Of a stretch of DNA of 62,336 nucleotides, positions 53,748 to 61,263 are shown piece after piece. Position 1 is the stretch's first letter. Each line of letters begins with the position of its first letter. The position numbers and the translations under genes were made by a program. Source of the DNA: a virus; IMG/VR virus record IMGVR_UViG_3300010334_002856, positions 1-62,336 of that record; one strand, given 5' to 3'. The notes under the pieces were generated by a model, which saw nothing but the letters and a program-made list of their open reading frames with translations, was not told the origin of the DNA and did not search any database.

Positions 53748-54559
53748 AAAAATTATTAGTAACATTATTTGTAGCATTAGTTGCTACAGGATCTCAAGCA
53801 TGGGATCAACGTCAACCATTGCCGACAGAGCAATGTAAAATACATAGCCCATTCGGATTTGCTGATAGCGCTAAAAAATATTCGCCTATTTGTCGACAAG
53901 CATATTTTGTGGCATATGATGCACCTGCAAAAATTCCCGCATATGTGGCATATACATTGGAGCCAAAGAATGCTCTTGGGTGTGTTGCAAGAACAAATGC
54001 TTTTGCAACAGATCAATCTGTTAAAGGTGGCGCTGTTCCTGCAGACTATGCAGGAACAGGATATGACAAAGGTCACGTATCACCCGATGGGGATTTATCC
54101 TGGGATACTCAGGTTGAATTTGAAAGTTTCTTGATGACAAATATGTTACCTCAAGCGGGATCTTTGAATCGTGGAATTTGGAAATTGTTAGAAACATCTG
54201 TACGCGGATGGGCAGTCCAATTAGATTCGCCATTTACTATTTACGGCGGTGGTATCTATAATGATACTAATAAAAAAATTGGTAGCGGAGTAGTTGTCCC
54301 GCACGCGTATTATAAAATTGTTATTAATAGAAAAACAAATGAATATGCTGCATGGATGTTTCCTCATACTGCACCATATCCAAATTTAGGAAATGATTTA
54401 ACAAAATATAGAACACAAGTTTCTGCTATTGTAAAAGAAGCAAAGATCGGATTTCTTGTGCCACCAAATGGTAAAGAATTGCAGCCAGGAAAAGAATGGC
54501 CTGTTGATTTTGGCAAATTGACTAATGCTAAAAGGACAAAGTGCGGCAAAGATGAATAG
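53744..54559 (+). CDS. Secreted DNA/RNA non-specific endonuclease (NUC1/EndA type)
   Basis: 271 residues with a clear signal peptide (MKKLLVTLFVALVATGSQA, cleavage near 19). The beta-beta-alpha metal nuclease motif is YDKGHVSPDGD (DKGH about 108-111, catalytic His), with NMLPQAGSLNRGIWK carrying the metal-binding Asn. Four cysteines and the export signal point to the periplasm. It is coupled to gp43 (ATGA), an unusual place for a secreted nuclease. Confidence 0.9.
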   Translation: MKKLLVTLFVALVATGSQAWDQRQPLPTEQCKIHSPFGFADSAKKYSPICRQAYFVAYDAPAKIPAYVAYTLEPKNALGCVARTNAFATDQSVKGGAVPADYAGTGYDKGHVSPDGDLSWDTQVEFESFLMTNMLPQAGSLNRGIWKLLETSVRGWAVQLDSPFTIYGGGIYNDTNKKIGSGVVVPHAYYKIVINRKTNEYAAWMFPHTAPYPNLGNDLTKYRTQVSAIVKEAKIGFLVPPNGKELQPGKEWPVDFGKLTNAKRTKCGKDE

Positions 54560-54585
54560 ACAAAAAATACATTATGCTATATAAT
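54557..54585 (+). promoter_or_regulatory. Sigma70-type promoter for uvsX
   Basis: TAGACA, 17-base spacer, TATAAT, 25 bases before the uvsX start. The -35 has one mismatch and overlaps the nuclease stop codon. Confidence 0.6.
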
Positions 54586-54610
54586 ATTGAAACATACTTA
54601 AGGAGTTATT

Positions 54611-55690
54611 ATGTCTTTACTTGACAAATTGAAGAAAAATTCGACGATCAAGGAAACAGAGGTTTTAAATAAATCAAAATTCTTTCAAAAGAAAGATATG
54701 ATTCAAACATCTGTTCCTATGATCAATGTGGCGCTGTCGGGAAGTTTAGAAGGTGGACTAACACCTGGTTTAACAGTTTTTGCTGGACCTTCTAAACATT
54801 TTAAGACCGCCTTTTCATTATTACTTGCGAAAGCTTATCTGGAAAAATATGAAGATGCTATTTTATTGTTTTATGATTCTGAGTTTGGTAGCCCTCAGTC
54901 TTATTTCGATAGTTTTGGGATTGATACGAACAGGGTACTACATACCCCTATAACAGATATCGAACAATTAAAGTTTGATATTATGAGTCAGATCAATAAT
55001 ATTGAGCGCGGCGATCATGTTCTTATTTGTATTGACTCTGTAGGTAACCTTGCATCCAAGAAAGAAGTTGATGATGCACTTGAAGGTAAGTCTGTTGCGG
55101 ATATGACCCGTGCTAAACAGATGAAGTCTTTATTTAGAATGGTAACACCGCATTTGACGATCAAAGATATTCCAATGGTTGTTGTTAATCATACCTATTC
55201 AGAAATTGGTTTGTTCCCTAAACAGATTGTATCTGGCGGAACAGGCATTTATTATTCTGCGGACAACATCTTTATTATTGGTCGCCAACAGGAAAAAGAT
55301 GGTACTGAGGTTGTAGGTTATAATTTTATTGTGAATGTAGAGAAATCTAGATTCGTAAGAGAAAAATCTAAGATCCCAGTTGAAGTAACATTCGAAGGCG
55401 GTATTAGTACTTGGTCTGGTCTATTAGATGTAGCAATTGAAGGCAAATTTATTGTCAAGCCATCCAATGGCTGGTATTCTAAAGTTGATATGAAGACTGG
55501 CGAAGTGGAAGATAAAAAGTATCGTGTCAAAGACACATATACAAAAGAATTCTGGATGCCTGTTCTTCAATCAAAAGCATTCCGGGATTATATTGAAGGC
55601 CGCTATAAAGTAGCATCTATTGATATGGTTGGGAAAGAAATGACAAACATAGACATAAGCGAGGAGTTCGAACATGCAAGTGAAGTATGA
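54611..55690 (+). CDS. uvsX: RecA-like recombinase UvsX
   Basis: 359-residue strand-exchange protein. GLTVFAGPSKHFKTAFSLLL contains the Walker A loop (GPSKHFKTA, about 59); LICIDSVGNL is Walker B; RAKQMKSLFRM and IPMVVVNHTYSEIG follow as in T4 UvsX. Length is near T4's 391. TAAGGAG upstream of ATG 54611. Overlaps the next gene by 17 bases. Confidence 0.95.
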   Translation: MSLLDKLKKNSTIKETEVLNKSKFFQKKDMIQTSVPMINVALSGSLEGGLTPGLTVFAGPSKHFKTAFSLLLAKAYLEKYEDAILLFYDSEFGSPQSYFDSFGIDTNRVLHTPITDIEQLKFDIMSQINNIERGDHVLICIDSVGNLASKKEVDDALEGKSVADMTRAKQMKSLFRMVTPHLTIKDIPMVVVNHTYSEIGLFPKQIVSGGTGIYYSADNIFIIGRQQEKDGTEVVGYNFIVNVEKSRFVREKSKIPVEVTFEGGISTWSGLLDVAIEGKFIVKPSNGWYSKVDMKTGEVEDKKYRVKDTYTKEFWMPVLQSKAFRDYIEGRYKVASIDMVGKEMTNIDISEEFEHASEV

Positions 55691-55976
55691 ACCATGGGTT
55701 TTAAAAACAGAGGACAATGAAGTCTGGGGCGTGAAAATTTTAGATGGTGAGTTCGCAGGTTGCGCATTTGCTATTAATGAACTGGATGAAAAAGAAGGTT
55801 CTAAAGAATTGATATTAGACTATAATGTAGTCCAGCCTCCAGAAAATAAATCTGTTGAAGACGCTAGCGGACCTAATTTTGACGCAGCACTAAATTTTAT
55901 TATTCAAGACATTTTACAAAAGGCAATTGATGTATACGAAAATCGAGAAGGTAATCCTACAGAACCTAGCGAATGA
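55674..55976 (+). CDS. Conserved hypothetical protein between uvsX and gp41
   Basis: 100 residues. YEPWVLKTEDNEVWGVKILDGEFAGCAFAINEL and ILDYNVVQPP, a beta-strand rich small protein with an acidic tail. Counterparts occur between uvsX and the helicase in relatives. Overlaps uvsX by 17 bases and gp41 by 47. Confidence 0.75.
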   Translation: MQVKYEPWVLKTEDNEVWGVKILDGEFAGCAFAINELDEKEGSKELILDYNVVQPPENKSVEDASGPNFDAALNFIIQDILQKAIDVYENREGNPTEPSE

Positions 55977-57330
55977 TGATGTGTTTATGAGAAAAGTGAT
56001 CCCGTTCTTAAAGCGGGATTACTTTATTGACAACAACGAAAAGATAGTTTATGATAAGATTAAGAATTTTATAGATGAGTATAATGTAATACCGACAAAG
56101 GATGCCTTGGTTATTGCAGCTCAAAATGATAAAAGCTTAAACGAAGATCAGTATAAGGAAATTGTAGAACTTATACATGACCTTGAACCTACAGACCATA
56201 ATAAAGATTGGCTGTATAAAGAAACAGAAAAGTTCTGTAAGGACAAAGCAATATACAATGCTATTCTACAATCTATTTCAATTATAGATGGTAGAGACAA
56301 AGCAAGGTCTGAGGATGGTATTCCTCAGCTTTTGCAGGATGCTCTAGGAGTGTGCTTCGACAATAATGTTGGGCATGATTACATTGAGAGCGCAGACAAG
56401 CGTTATGAATTCTATCACCGTGTAGAGTCGAGAGTTCCGTTTGACTTGGAATATTTTAACAAAATTACTAATGGCGGAATGCCTAATAAGACGTTGAATG
56501 TTTGTTTGGCAGGAACGGGTGTTGGTAAATCTTTGTTTATGTGTCACGTTGCAGCCTCGGTACTAGCACAAGGCAAGAATGTTTTGTATATTACTTTAGA
56601 GATGGCTGAAGAAAGAATTGCAGAGCGTATTGATGCAAATTTAATGAACATTACTATGGATCAGCTTAAGGATCTTCCTAAATCTATTTTCGATAATCGT
56701 ATTGAAAAGATTAGAGCAAAGACAGAGGGAACCTTAATCATTAAAGAATATCCTACTACTGGTGCACATACAGGGCACTTTAAAGCATTACTAAATGAAT
56801 TGCAACTAAAGAAACAGTTTAAACCTGATCTTATTGTAATTGATTATTTGAATATTTGCGCATCATCTAGATTTAAGGGTGGCTCTAATATTAATTCCTA
56901 TACGTTAATTAAGTCGATTGCTGAGGAACTTAGGGGCCTGGCGGTAGAAGAGAATGTTCCTATTCTTTCTGCTACTCAGACTACTAGAGGAGGGTATGGT
57001 AACACAGACGTGGAACTAACAGATACTTCTGAATCGTTTGGTTTGCCCGCGACAGTAGACTTTATGTTTGCCTTGATATCCACAGAGGATATGGAAAAGA
57101 TGAATCAACTAATGGTTAAACAGTTGAAGAATAGATATAACGATCCTACAACGAATAAGAGATTCGTGATAGGTGTAGATAGAGCGAAGATGAAATTATA
57201 TGATCTCGAACAATCTGCACAAAAGGGATTGAGTGATTCCAACATAAAATATGATCCACCAAAAGAAACTGATAGACAAAAAGGCATCTTCGGAGATAAC
57301 AAACGAGACTTCTCAAAAATAAGGGTGTAG
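55930..57330 (+). CDS. 41: Replicative helicase-primase subunit gp41
   Basis: 466-residue DnaB-family 5'-3' helicase. N-terminal helical domain; Walker A is LAGTGVGKSLF (about 195), Walker B LIVIDYLNI, then QTTRGGYG and the arginine-finger region RNRYNDPTTNKRFVIGVDR. ATG 55930 is chosen with AAGGC upstream; a TTG immediately before is an alternative. Follows uvsX as in T4-like gene orders. Confidence 0.95.
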   Translation: MYTKIEKVILQNLANDDVFMRKVIPFLKRDYFIDNNEKIVYDKIKNFIDEYNVIPTKDALVIAAQNDKSLNEDQYKEIVELIHDLEPTDHNKDWLYKETEKFCKDKAIYNAILQSISIIDGRDKARSEDGIPQLLQDALGVCFDNNVGHDYIESADKRYEFYHRVESRVPFDLEYFNKITNGGMPNKTLNVCLAGTGVGKSLFMCHVAASVLAQGKNVLYITLEMAEERIAERIDANLMNITMDQLKDLPKSIFDNRIEKIRAKTEGTLIIKEYPTTGAHTGHFKALLNELQLKKQFKPDLIVIDYLNICASSRFKGGSNINSYTLIKSIAEELRGLAVEENVPILSATQTTRGGYGNTDVELTDTSESFGLPATVDFMFALISTEDMEKMNQLMVKQLKNRYNDPTTNKRFVIGVDRAKMKLYDLEQSAQKGLSDSNIKYDPPKETDRQKGIFGDNKRDFSKIRV

Positions 57331-57331
57331 T

Positions 57332-57520
57332 ATGCAATCACTAAAGAATACCAAATTGTCCGAAACAAATTTAAGACTAAAAGCGAATGTCGTTTTGAAA
57401 GAAATAGATAGCCCTATTCCAATGAACATTAAAGAATTGAAGGACATAAGTAAACTTGAATCCCATCAAATCATTGAAGGTGTAGATTTAACTTATATTA
57501 AACATATAAATAATTTATAG
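57332..57520 (+). CDS. Small hypothetical protein after gp41
   Basis: 62 residues, ATG one base after the gp41 stop. Basic/hydrophobic alternation (KNTKLSETNLRLKANVVLKEID), then IIEGVDLTYIKHINNL. No family recognised. Coupling to gp41 suggests a real gene. Confidence 0.58.
   Translation: MQSLKNTKLSETNLRLKANVVLKEIDSPIPMNIKELKDISKLESHQIIEGVDLTYIKHINNL
57505..57512 (+). promoter_or_regulatory. Possible late promoter (TATAAATA)
   Basis: Exact TATAAATA at the end of the small gene, 25 bases before the metallopeptidase-like start. The region is AT-rich and the leader would be short, so chance is possible. Confidence 0.4.
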
Positions 57521-57536
57521 AAACAAGGGAGATCCT

Positions 57537-58049
57537 ATGATAGTAAGTGTAAACGGAGCTAGAAATAGAGAATTAACTAAGTTACTTAAATTAGCAGCAC
57601 AATCATTCGCTGATAAATTACTTTCCCCGCAACTAGAAAAGAACATCCAATTAAAGATCAAAATACATGATCATTTGGGAGCTGGCGGTTTCTGCGATTT
57701 TGAAGAAGAGGGGTTGCCAAATCCTAGAAGTTTTAAAATAGATATTTGCAGAACGAAAAAGAAGATACATATGTTCTCAGTACTTGCACATGAAATGGTT
57801 CATCTTAAACAAATAGCAAAAGGTGAAATGAAAGACAAGTATGTTAAATCTAGATACATTACTGTTTGGATGGGAGATAGATACGAGGACGATGTTAACT
57901 ATTGGGATCAACCTTGGGAAATAGAAGCGTATGGTTTAGAAAATAGTTTAGTTGCTAAGTTTTTAATTGAGCATAATCAATTCAAGAATCTTCGTCAGAA
58001 GCAGGAGAATTGGTTTGTGTATGAAGAAGATAATGTTTTAGATGAGTGA
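57537..58049 (+). CDS. Putative zinc metallopeptidase (HExxH)
   Basis: 170 residues. MFSVLAHEMVHLKQIAKGE gives the HExxH (about 85-89), and WDQPWEIEAYG a downstream acidic candidate third ligand, as in SprT-like or gluzincin folds. Similar proteins occur in other T4-like phages after gp41. Substrate unknown. AAGGGAGATCCT precedes ATG 57537. Confidence 0.75.
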   Translation: MIVSVNGARNRELTKLLKLAAQSFADKLLSPQLEKNIQLKIKIHDHLGAGGFCDFEEEGLPNPRSFKIDICRTKKKIHMFSVLAHEMVHLKQIAKGEMKDKYVKSRYITVWMGDRYEDDVNYWDQPWEIEAYGLENSLVAKFLIEHNQFKNLRQKQENWFVYEEDNVLDE

Positions 58050-58092
58050 TAGGATATATCATGTAGTTCAAACTTAATTATAAGGAGAAGAA

Positions 58093-58272
58093 ATGGAAAA
58101 TTTAACATTTACATTTTATGATATAGTGCAGATTGTTTTATTGTTGGCAGCGTGTTGGGCTTGTAAGGCTTTGGGATATCAAAAGGGAATATCAGACACA
58201 ATAGGATTTTTTGAGGATAAAGGAATTATAGAACTTACAGACGATATGGAAATAGTCAAGAAGAAAGATTAA
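58093..58272 (+). CDS. 59-residue single-pass membrane protein
   Basis: Start ATG 58093 with AAGGAGAAGAA upstream. One transmembrane segment about 9-27 (YDIVQIVLLLAACWACKALG), followed by an acidic/basic tail (EDKGIIELTDDMEIVKKKD). Short enough to be missed by length filters. A terminator follows. Function unknown. Confidence 0.65.
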   Translation: MENLTFTFYDIVQIVLLLAACWACKALGYQKGISDTIGFFEDKGIIELTDDMEIVKKKD

Positions 58273-58283
58273 TAATAAATTAT

Positions 58284-58312
58284 TACCCCAGCAAGGACTG
58301 GGGTATTTTTTT
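58284..58312 (+). terminator. Rho-independent terminator
   Basis: TACCCCAG, loop CAAGGA, CTGGGGTA and then seven T residues. Ends the gp41-to-membrane-protein transcript just before an early promoter. Confidence 0.93.
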
Positions 58313-58325
58313 GACTAAAAAATGC

Positions 58326-58354
58326 TTGACTCCGAAATCAAAAGGTGTTATAAT
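58326..58354 (+). promoter_or_regulatory. Sigma70 extended -10 promoter for the SWIM-protein gene
   Basis: TTGACT, 17-base spacer, TATAAT, with GC before the -35 and AAAAGGTG before the -10, matching the family at 20895 and 23145. Start of the gene is 22 bases downstream. Confidence 0.88.
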
Positions 58355-58375
58355 TAAGAAAATGGAGAAACGGTT

Positions 58376-58744
58376 ATGAACTTTTCTGTAGGTGCAAATA
58401 TCGAATTGACGACTAAGTGGAAGTCCAACATTCTAGGACAGGAGTTTGACATTAAGTCCTTCAAGGGCAAAGTCGTTCCTAATCCAAAATGGTTAGATAG
58501 AGACTATTTGTCTCTTCATACAGGCAATCCGGAATATCCCATATCCTATATCCATAAGAAGTTTATAGTTGGGCATACTTTTACAGAAACAAGAAGCATA
58601 GCGCGCATATTTGCAGTCAAATCAAAATCTTCGGGTAAGACATATAATGTCATTTCCGAAAATGGTGAGGTGTCTTGCGATTGCGTTGGCTTCCAATTCC
58701 GCAGAATGTGTAAACATTCTGCTAAAGTTAAGTCGGTGTTGTGA
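58376..58744 (+). CDS. SWIM zinc-finger protein
   Basis: 122 residues. C-terminal SCDCVGFQFRRMCKHSAKV (about 100-117) is a SWIM finger, C-x-C-xn-C-x-H. The N-terminal part (ELTTKWKSNILGQEF) is beta-rich. SWIM fingers bind DNA or protein; this one is under an early promoter. AATGGAGAAACGGTT precedes ATG 58376. Confidence 0.8.
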   Translation: MNFSVGANIELTTKWKSNILGQEFDIKSFKGKVVPNPKWLDRDYLSLHTGNPEYPISYIHKKFIVGHTFTETRSIARIFAVKSKSSGKTYNVISENGEVSCDCVGFQFRRMCKHSAKVKSVL

Positions 58745-58770
58745 AAGAACAACAACGCCAAACTTTATGC

Positions 58771-58799
58771 TTGACACCGGATCGAATCGGTGTTATAAT
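58771..58799 (+). promoter_or_regulatory. Sigma70 extended -10 promoter for the A/K/P-rich protein gene
   Basis: TTGACA, 17-base spacer, TATAAT with CGGTGT before the -10, and GC before the -35. The start at 58857 lies 57 bases downstream. Confidence 0.85.
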
Positions 58800-58856
58800 A
58801 GAGTTTGAGAACAGAAGTTTTCGGTGAAGTTAATTTTTTATTATTAAGGAGTAAGT

Positions 58857-59288
58857 ATGTCAAATTTTACAGTAGCAGGTGTGTCGACTCAGCACGGTAT
58901 CACCAAAGTTCGTTTCGCGAATGATATCGTGTCCCGTACTAAAATCTTAGCAAAAGGTGGACATTCCCCACTTGAGCTTATCGAATTGCCCAAGCTAATG
59001 ACCAAGGCTGAAGCATGTCAGCATCTTCTCGATGTAGGCGGTGTTTTTAATCAATGGGCAGAACTCATTATTGAGACTCAGGGTAAGAAAGAAGGCAACA
59101 CTGTAGCAGCAACAAAGCCTGCTAAGAAAGCCCCAGCAAAAACTCCAGCTAAGGCACCCGCCAAGGCTCCAGTAAAAGCTCCAGCAAAGCAACCAAAAAT
59201 TGCTAAGCCCGTAAAAGCAGAAGATGATCTTGAGATTACAGAGATCAAAACTCTTGCCGAAGTAATGGCAGAACCAGCATTAGTTTAA
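58857..59288 (+). CDS. Protein with histone H1-like Ala/Lys/Pro tail
   Basis: 143 residues. Residues 1-75 form a compact domain (KVRFANDIVSRTKILAKGGH, ELPKLMTKAEA) found in aquatic T4-like phages. Residues 85-120 are tandem KAPAK/TPAK repeats (KKAPAKTPAKAPAKAPVK and onward), like histone H1 or HU-type tails, then an acidic tail. DNA binding is plausible, not shown. TAAGGAG upstream; own promoter. Confidence 0.75.
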   Translation: MSNFTVAGVSTQHGITKVRFANDIVSRTKILAKGGHSPLELIELPKLMTKAEACQHLLDVGGVFNQWAELIIETQGKKEGNTVAATKPAKKAPAKTPAKAPAKAPVKAPAKQPKIAKPVKAEDDLEITEIKTLAEVMAEPALV

Positions 59289-59300
59289 TAGGAGAGCAGC

Positions 59301-59882
59301 ATGCCTAATTGGTGTAATAATGTATTGACTCTTACACATGAGAATCCTGAGTTTATCAAAAGGGCAGAGTCTGCTTTTATTGAGGGTAAATTCTTAAATG
59401 AGTTTATCCCAGTTCCTGAAGAACTAACTAATCCTGATACCACAACCCATGGTGGTGATGACCGTGAAAAGTACGATAAGTTACGCGAGCAACTATTAGA
59501 CAAATATGGTTATAATAGTTGGTATGACTTTTGTATTACTGAATGGGGTACTAAATGGGATGTGGGTGACAGTCATGGAATCAACGAAGTGTCCGAAAAT
59601 TCGTTATGCGTTTATTTTGACTCTGCCTGGTCTCCTCCAATCGCAGCATATGAAAAACTAAGTGACCTAATTGGTTTCAAAGTTGAAGCATATTACTGCG
59701 AAGAAGGTGTTGGATTCTGCGGTAAGTGGGAAACCGAGGGTGCAGAAGAGGAATACCAAATACCTAATTCTGTTGAAGAAATTTTGGAAAAGATTCCTGC
59801 GGAATTAGATGATATGTTTTGTATTTCAGAAAATCGAAAAATTTCAGAAGAAGAGGAAGCATATGACAGCGAAGATCAATGA
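59301..59882 (+). CDS. Api92/DUF1281-like protein
   Basis: 193 residues. It starts MPNWCNNVLTLTHENPE, a hallmark of this phage family, and contains DFCITEWGTKWDVGD and FDSAWSPPIAAYEKLS. The last 45 residues are acidic. Function is unknown. GGAGAGCAGC precedes ATG 59301. Confidence 0.8.
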   Translation: MPNWCNNVLTLTHENPEFIKRAESAFIEGKFLNEFIPVPEELTNPDTTTHGGDDREKYDKLREQLLDKYGYNSWYDFCITEWGTKWDVGDSHGINEVSENSLCVYFDSAWSPPIAAYEKLSDLIGFKVEAYYCEEGVGFCGKWETEGAEEEYQIPNSVEEILEKIPAELDDMFCISENRKISEEEEAYDSEDQ

Positions 59883-60084
59883 GAACTTTAATCTAATTTA
59901 CAGTTCAAGAGAACAAAATACTAGCGATACAATCTTGGATTGTACTGTTAGTTTTGAAAATCCTAAGAGTGATGATGTTCTTATCCATCGACTAAACACT
60001 TGGCTTGAAGCCATTGGTCGTGATGAGATTGTTGTTACTAAGGTTAAGCTAGATTTTTTAGATAAAAAAAGTTCTAAAAATTGA
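59863..60084 (+). CDS. Hypothetical protein
   Basis: 73 residues from ATG 59863 (MTAKINENFNLIYSSRE), with AGAAGAGGAAGC upstream; overlaps the Api92-like gene by 20 bases. Contains ILDCTVSFENPKSDDV and KVKLDFLDKKSSKN. No known family. Confidence 0.6.
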   Translation: MTAKINENFNLIYSSREQNTSDTILDCTVSFENPKSDDVLIHRLNTWLEAIGRDEIVVTKVKLDFLDKKSSKN

Positions 60085-60103
60085 GTACAGATGTACCGAG
60101 ATG

Positions 60104-60111
60104 TATAAATA
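60104..60111 (+). promoter_or_regulatory. Possible T4-type late promoter (TATAAATA)
   Basis: Exact TATAAATA in the gap after the last coding gene, with only a tiny reading frame downstream (60135). Confidence 0.55.
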
Positions 60112-60134
60112 TTTTTATAGACTAAAGGACTAAA

Positions 60135-60233
60135 GTGCAAACACTCAAAACGATTATATGCAGACACAGTATCGGTTATCAACCGGTAGATGCCTTTGCA
60201 CGTAATTCATGGGAGAGATATGAGACGCGTTAG
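60135..60233 (+). CDS. Possible 32-residue microprotein
   Basis: GTG start at 60135 with AAGGAC 6-9 bases upstream and a late promoter 24 bases upstream. Product begins VQTLKTIICRHSIGYQPVDA (Met at initiation) and ends RYETR. No homologue known to me. The 327-base gap 60085-60411 otherwise holds this frame, a terminator and a promoter. Confidence 0.3.
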   Translation: MQTLKTIICRHSIGYQPVDAFARNSWERYETR

Positions 60234-60260
60234 TTAATAGTTTATACTAAATATCTAGCA

Positions 60261-60297
60261 AACCTCGGTACCCCTAAAGTCCGAGGTTTTCCTTTTT
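60261..60297 (+). terminator. Rho-independent terminator before the tRNA cluster
   Basis: AACCTCGG, 12-base loop, CCGAGGTT followed by TTCCTTTTT. Confidence 0.85.
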
Positions 60298-60321
60298 ATA
60301 GATTTTTTAATAACCCTGTGC

Positions 60322-60350
60322 TTGACAAGGTTACTAAAAGGTGTTATAAT
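60322..60350 (+). promoter_or_regulatory. Sigma70 extended -10 promoter for the tRNA cluster
   Basis: TTGACA, 17-base spacer, TATAAT with AAAAGGTGT before the -10. 62 bases before the first tRNA. Confidence 0.88.
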
Positions 60351-60412
60351 TAGCACATAATTTAAATAGATCGCTATTTAAATAAAGTTCATTTAAAATT
60401 TGCATGCCATTT

Positions 60413-60486
60413 CCTCTTGTAGCTCAAAGGTAGAGCAATCGATTGATAATCGATAGACGTTGGATCGTTACCATCCGAGAGGACCA
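60413..60486 (+). tRNA. tRNA-Ile (anticodon GAT)
   Basis: Acceptor CCTCTTG pairs with CGAGAGG, CCA encoded. Anticodon loop TTGATAA. The T arm has one T-T mismatch and an unusual loop (ATCGTTA), so it may be weaker than the others. Confidence 0.82.
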
Positions 60487-60489
60487 AAT

Positions 60490-60565
60490 GTCCCGTTCAT
60501 CTAGAGGCCTAGGATAGTAGCCTTTCACGCTATTCACACCGGTTCGAATCCGGTACGGGACGCCA
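60490..60565 (+). tRNA. tRNA-Glu (anticodon TTC)
   Basis: Acceptor GTCCCGT/ACGGGAC, anticodon loop CTTTCAC, T arm CGGTTCGAATCCG, CCA encoded. Confidence 0.92.
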
Positions 60566-60600
60566 TTATTTTGTGTACAGGCTACAAAATAATGGTTTAT

Positions 60601-60678
60601 GCCTAGGTGGCAGAGCGGTCAAATGCACCGGATTGCAAATCCGTAAAATCGTCAGTTCAAATCTGACCCTAGGTTCCA
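60601..60678 (+). tRNA. tRNA-Cys (anticodon GCA)
   Basis: Acceptor GCCTAGG/CCTAGGT, anticodon loop TTGCAAA, discriminator T, CCA encoded. Discriminator U is the tRNA-Cys identity base. Confidence 0.85.
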
Positions 60679-60688
60679 AAATTAATGC

Positions 60689-60716
60689 TTGACAATTATT
60701 GTAATGATGTTATAAT
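60689..60716 (+). promoter_or_regulatory. Sigma70 extended -10 promoter inside the tRNA cluster
   Basis: TTGACA, 16-base spacer, TATAAT, with TG ahead of the -10 and GC ahead of the -35. Drives the structured RNA and following tRNAs. Confidence 0.83.
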
Positions 60717-60721
60717 AGAAA

Positions 60722-60925
60722 CAAGTAAAAAGATCCCGTTACTATTTTCGTTAAAATAGCGCTTGATTAGCGATAGAGATCCGGTGGCAGAAAACCGTTA
60801 GCGAGAGAAATACTCAGGCTCTGATAGGCAGAATCCCAACTGCACACAGACGACAGAATAAATGGGATGGACAGAGTAACTGCTCAATTAAGGGCTGGCC
60901 CGGAAAACCAGTAGCTTATCCTAAT
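60722..60925 (+). ncRNA. Unidentified structured RNA segment
   Basis: 204 bases without a gene, directly behind a promoter and before tRNA-Asp. Stems seen: CTATTTT/AAAATAG (60742-60759), CGCT/AGCG (60760-60772), CGGT/ACCG (60782-60797), nested CTCTG/CAGAG (60819, 60872) with ATCCCA/TGGGAT (60833, 60863), and CTGG/CCAG (60895-60911). Not recognised as a tRNA, tmRNA or RNase P. It may be a stable RNA like the T4 tRNA-cluster RNAs C and D, or a processed leader. Confidence 0.55.
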
Positions 60926-60927
60926 AT

Positions 60928-61003
60928 GGTCTTAAAGTGTTCATGGACGCACGACGGCTTGTCACGCCGTAAGAGTGGGGATCGTTACCCCCTAAGACCG
61001 CCA
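60928..61003 (+). tRNA. tRNA-Asp (anticodon GTC)
   Basis: Acceptor GGTCTTA/TAAGACC, anticodon arm ACGGC-TTGTCAC-GCCGT, discriminator G, CCA encoded. Confidence 0.93.
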
Positions 61004-61009
61004 GTATTT

Positions 61010-61086
61010 GCCTCGGTGACGGAATTGGTATACGTGTTGGTCTTAGAAGCCAAATTTTGCGAGTTCGAGTCTCGCCTGGGGCACCA
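61010..61086 (+). tRNA. tRNA-Leu (anticodon TAG) with a short variable arm
   Basis: Acceptor GCCTCGG/CTGGGGC, D arm with GGAATTGGTATACG typical of Leu, anticodon arm TTGGT-CTTAGAA-GCCAA, discriminator A, CCA encoded. Variable region is only about 5 bases (ATTTT), whereas bacterial tRNA-Leu normally has a long one. Confidence 0.88.
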
Positions 61087-61097
61087 AAAAAATATTC

Positions 61098-61172
61098 GGG
61101 GGATTGGCGTAATTGGGAACGCAGTAGCTTTGCAAGCTTCAGTCAGGAGTTCGAATCTCCTATCCTCCACCA
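61098..61172 (+). tRNA. tRNA-Ala (anticodon TGC)
   Basis: Acceptor GGGGGAT/ATCCTCC, anticodon loop TTTGCAA with one T-T mismatch in its stem, T arm GGAGTTCGAATCTCC, CCA encoded. Confidence 0.87.
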
Positions 61173-61179
61173 AATTTAT

Positions 61180-61256
61180 CCGTGTGTAGCTCAGCCTGGT
61201 AGAGCTCCTGGTTTGGGACCAGGTGGTCGCATGTTCGAATCGTGTCACACGGACCA
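61180..61256 (+). tRNA. tRNA-Pro (anticodon TGG)
   Basis: Acceptor CCGTGTG/CACACGG, anticodon arm CCTGG-TTTGGGA-CCAGG, discriminator A, CCA encoded. Bases C1-G72 fit Pro identity. Confidence 0.93.
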
Positions 61257-61263
61257 TGTATAT

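Noticed and set aside
59100-59230. Repeat array taken as CRISPR
   Set aside because: Repeats are short, in frame and encode A/K/P units with no spacers; no CRISPR or cas gene is seen in the window.
60926-61189. Open frames crossing tRNA-Asp, tRNA-Leu and tRNA-Ala on both strands
   Set aside because: They are built wholly from tRNA sequence and have no start signals.
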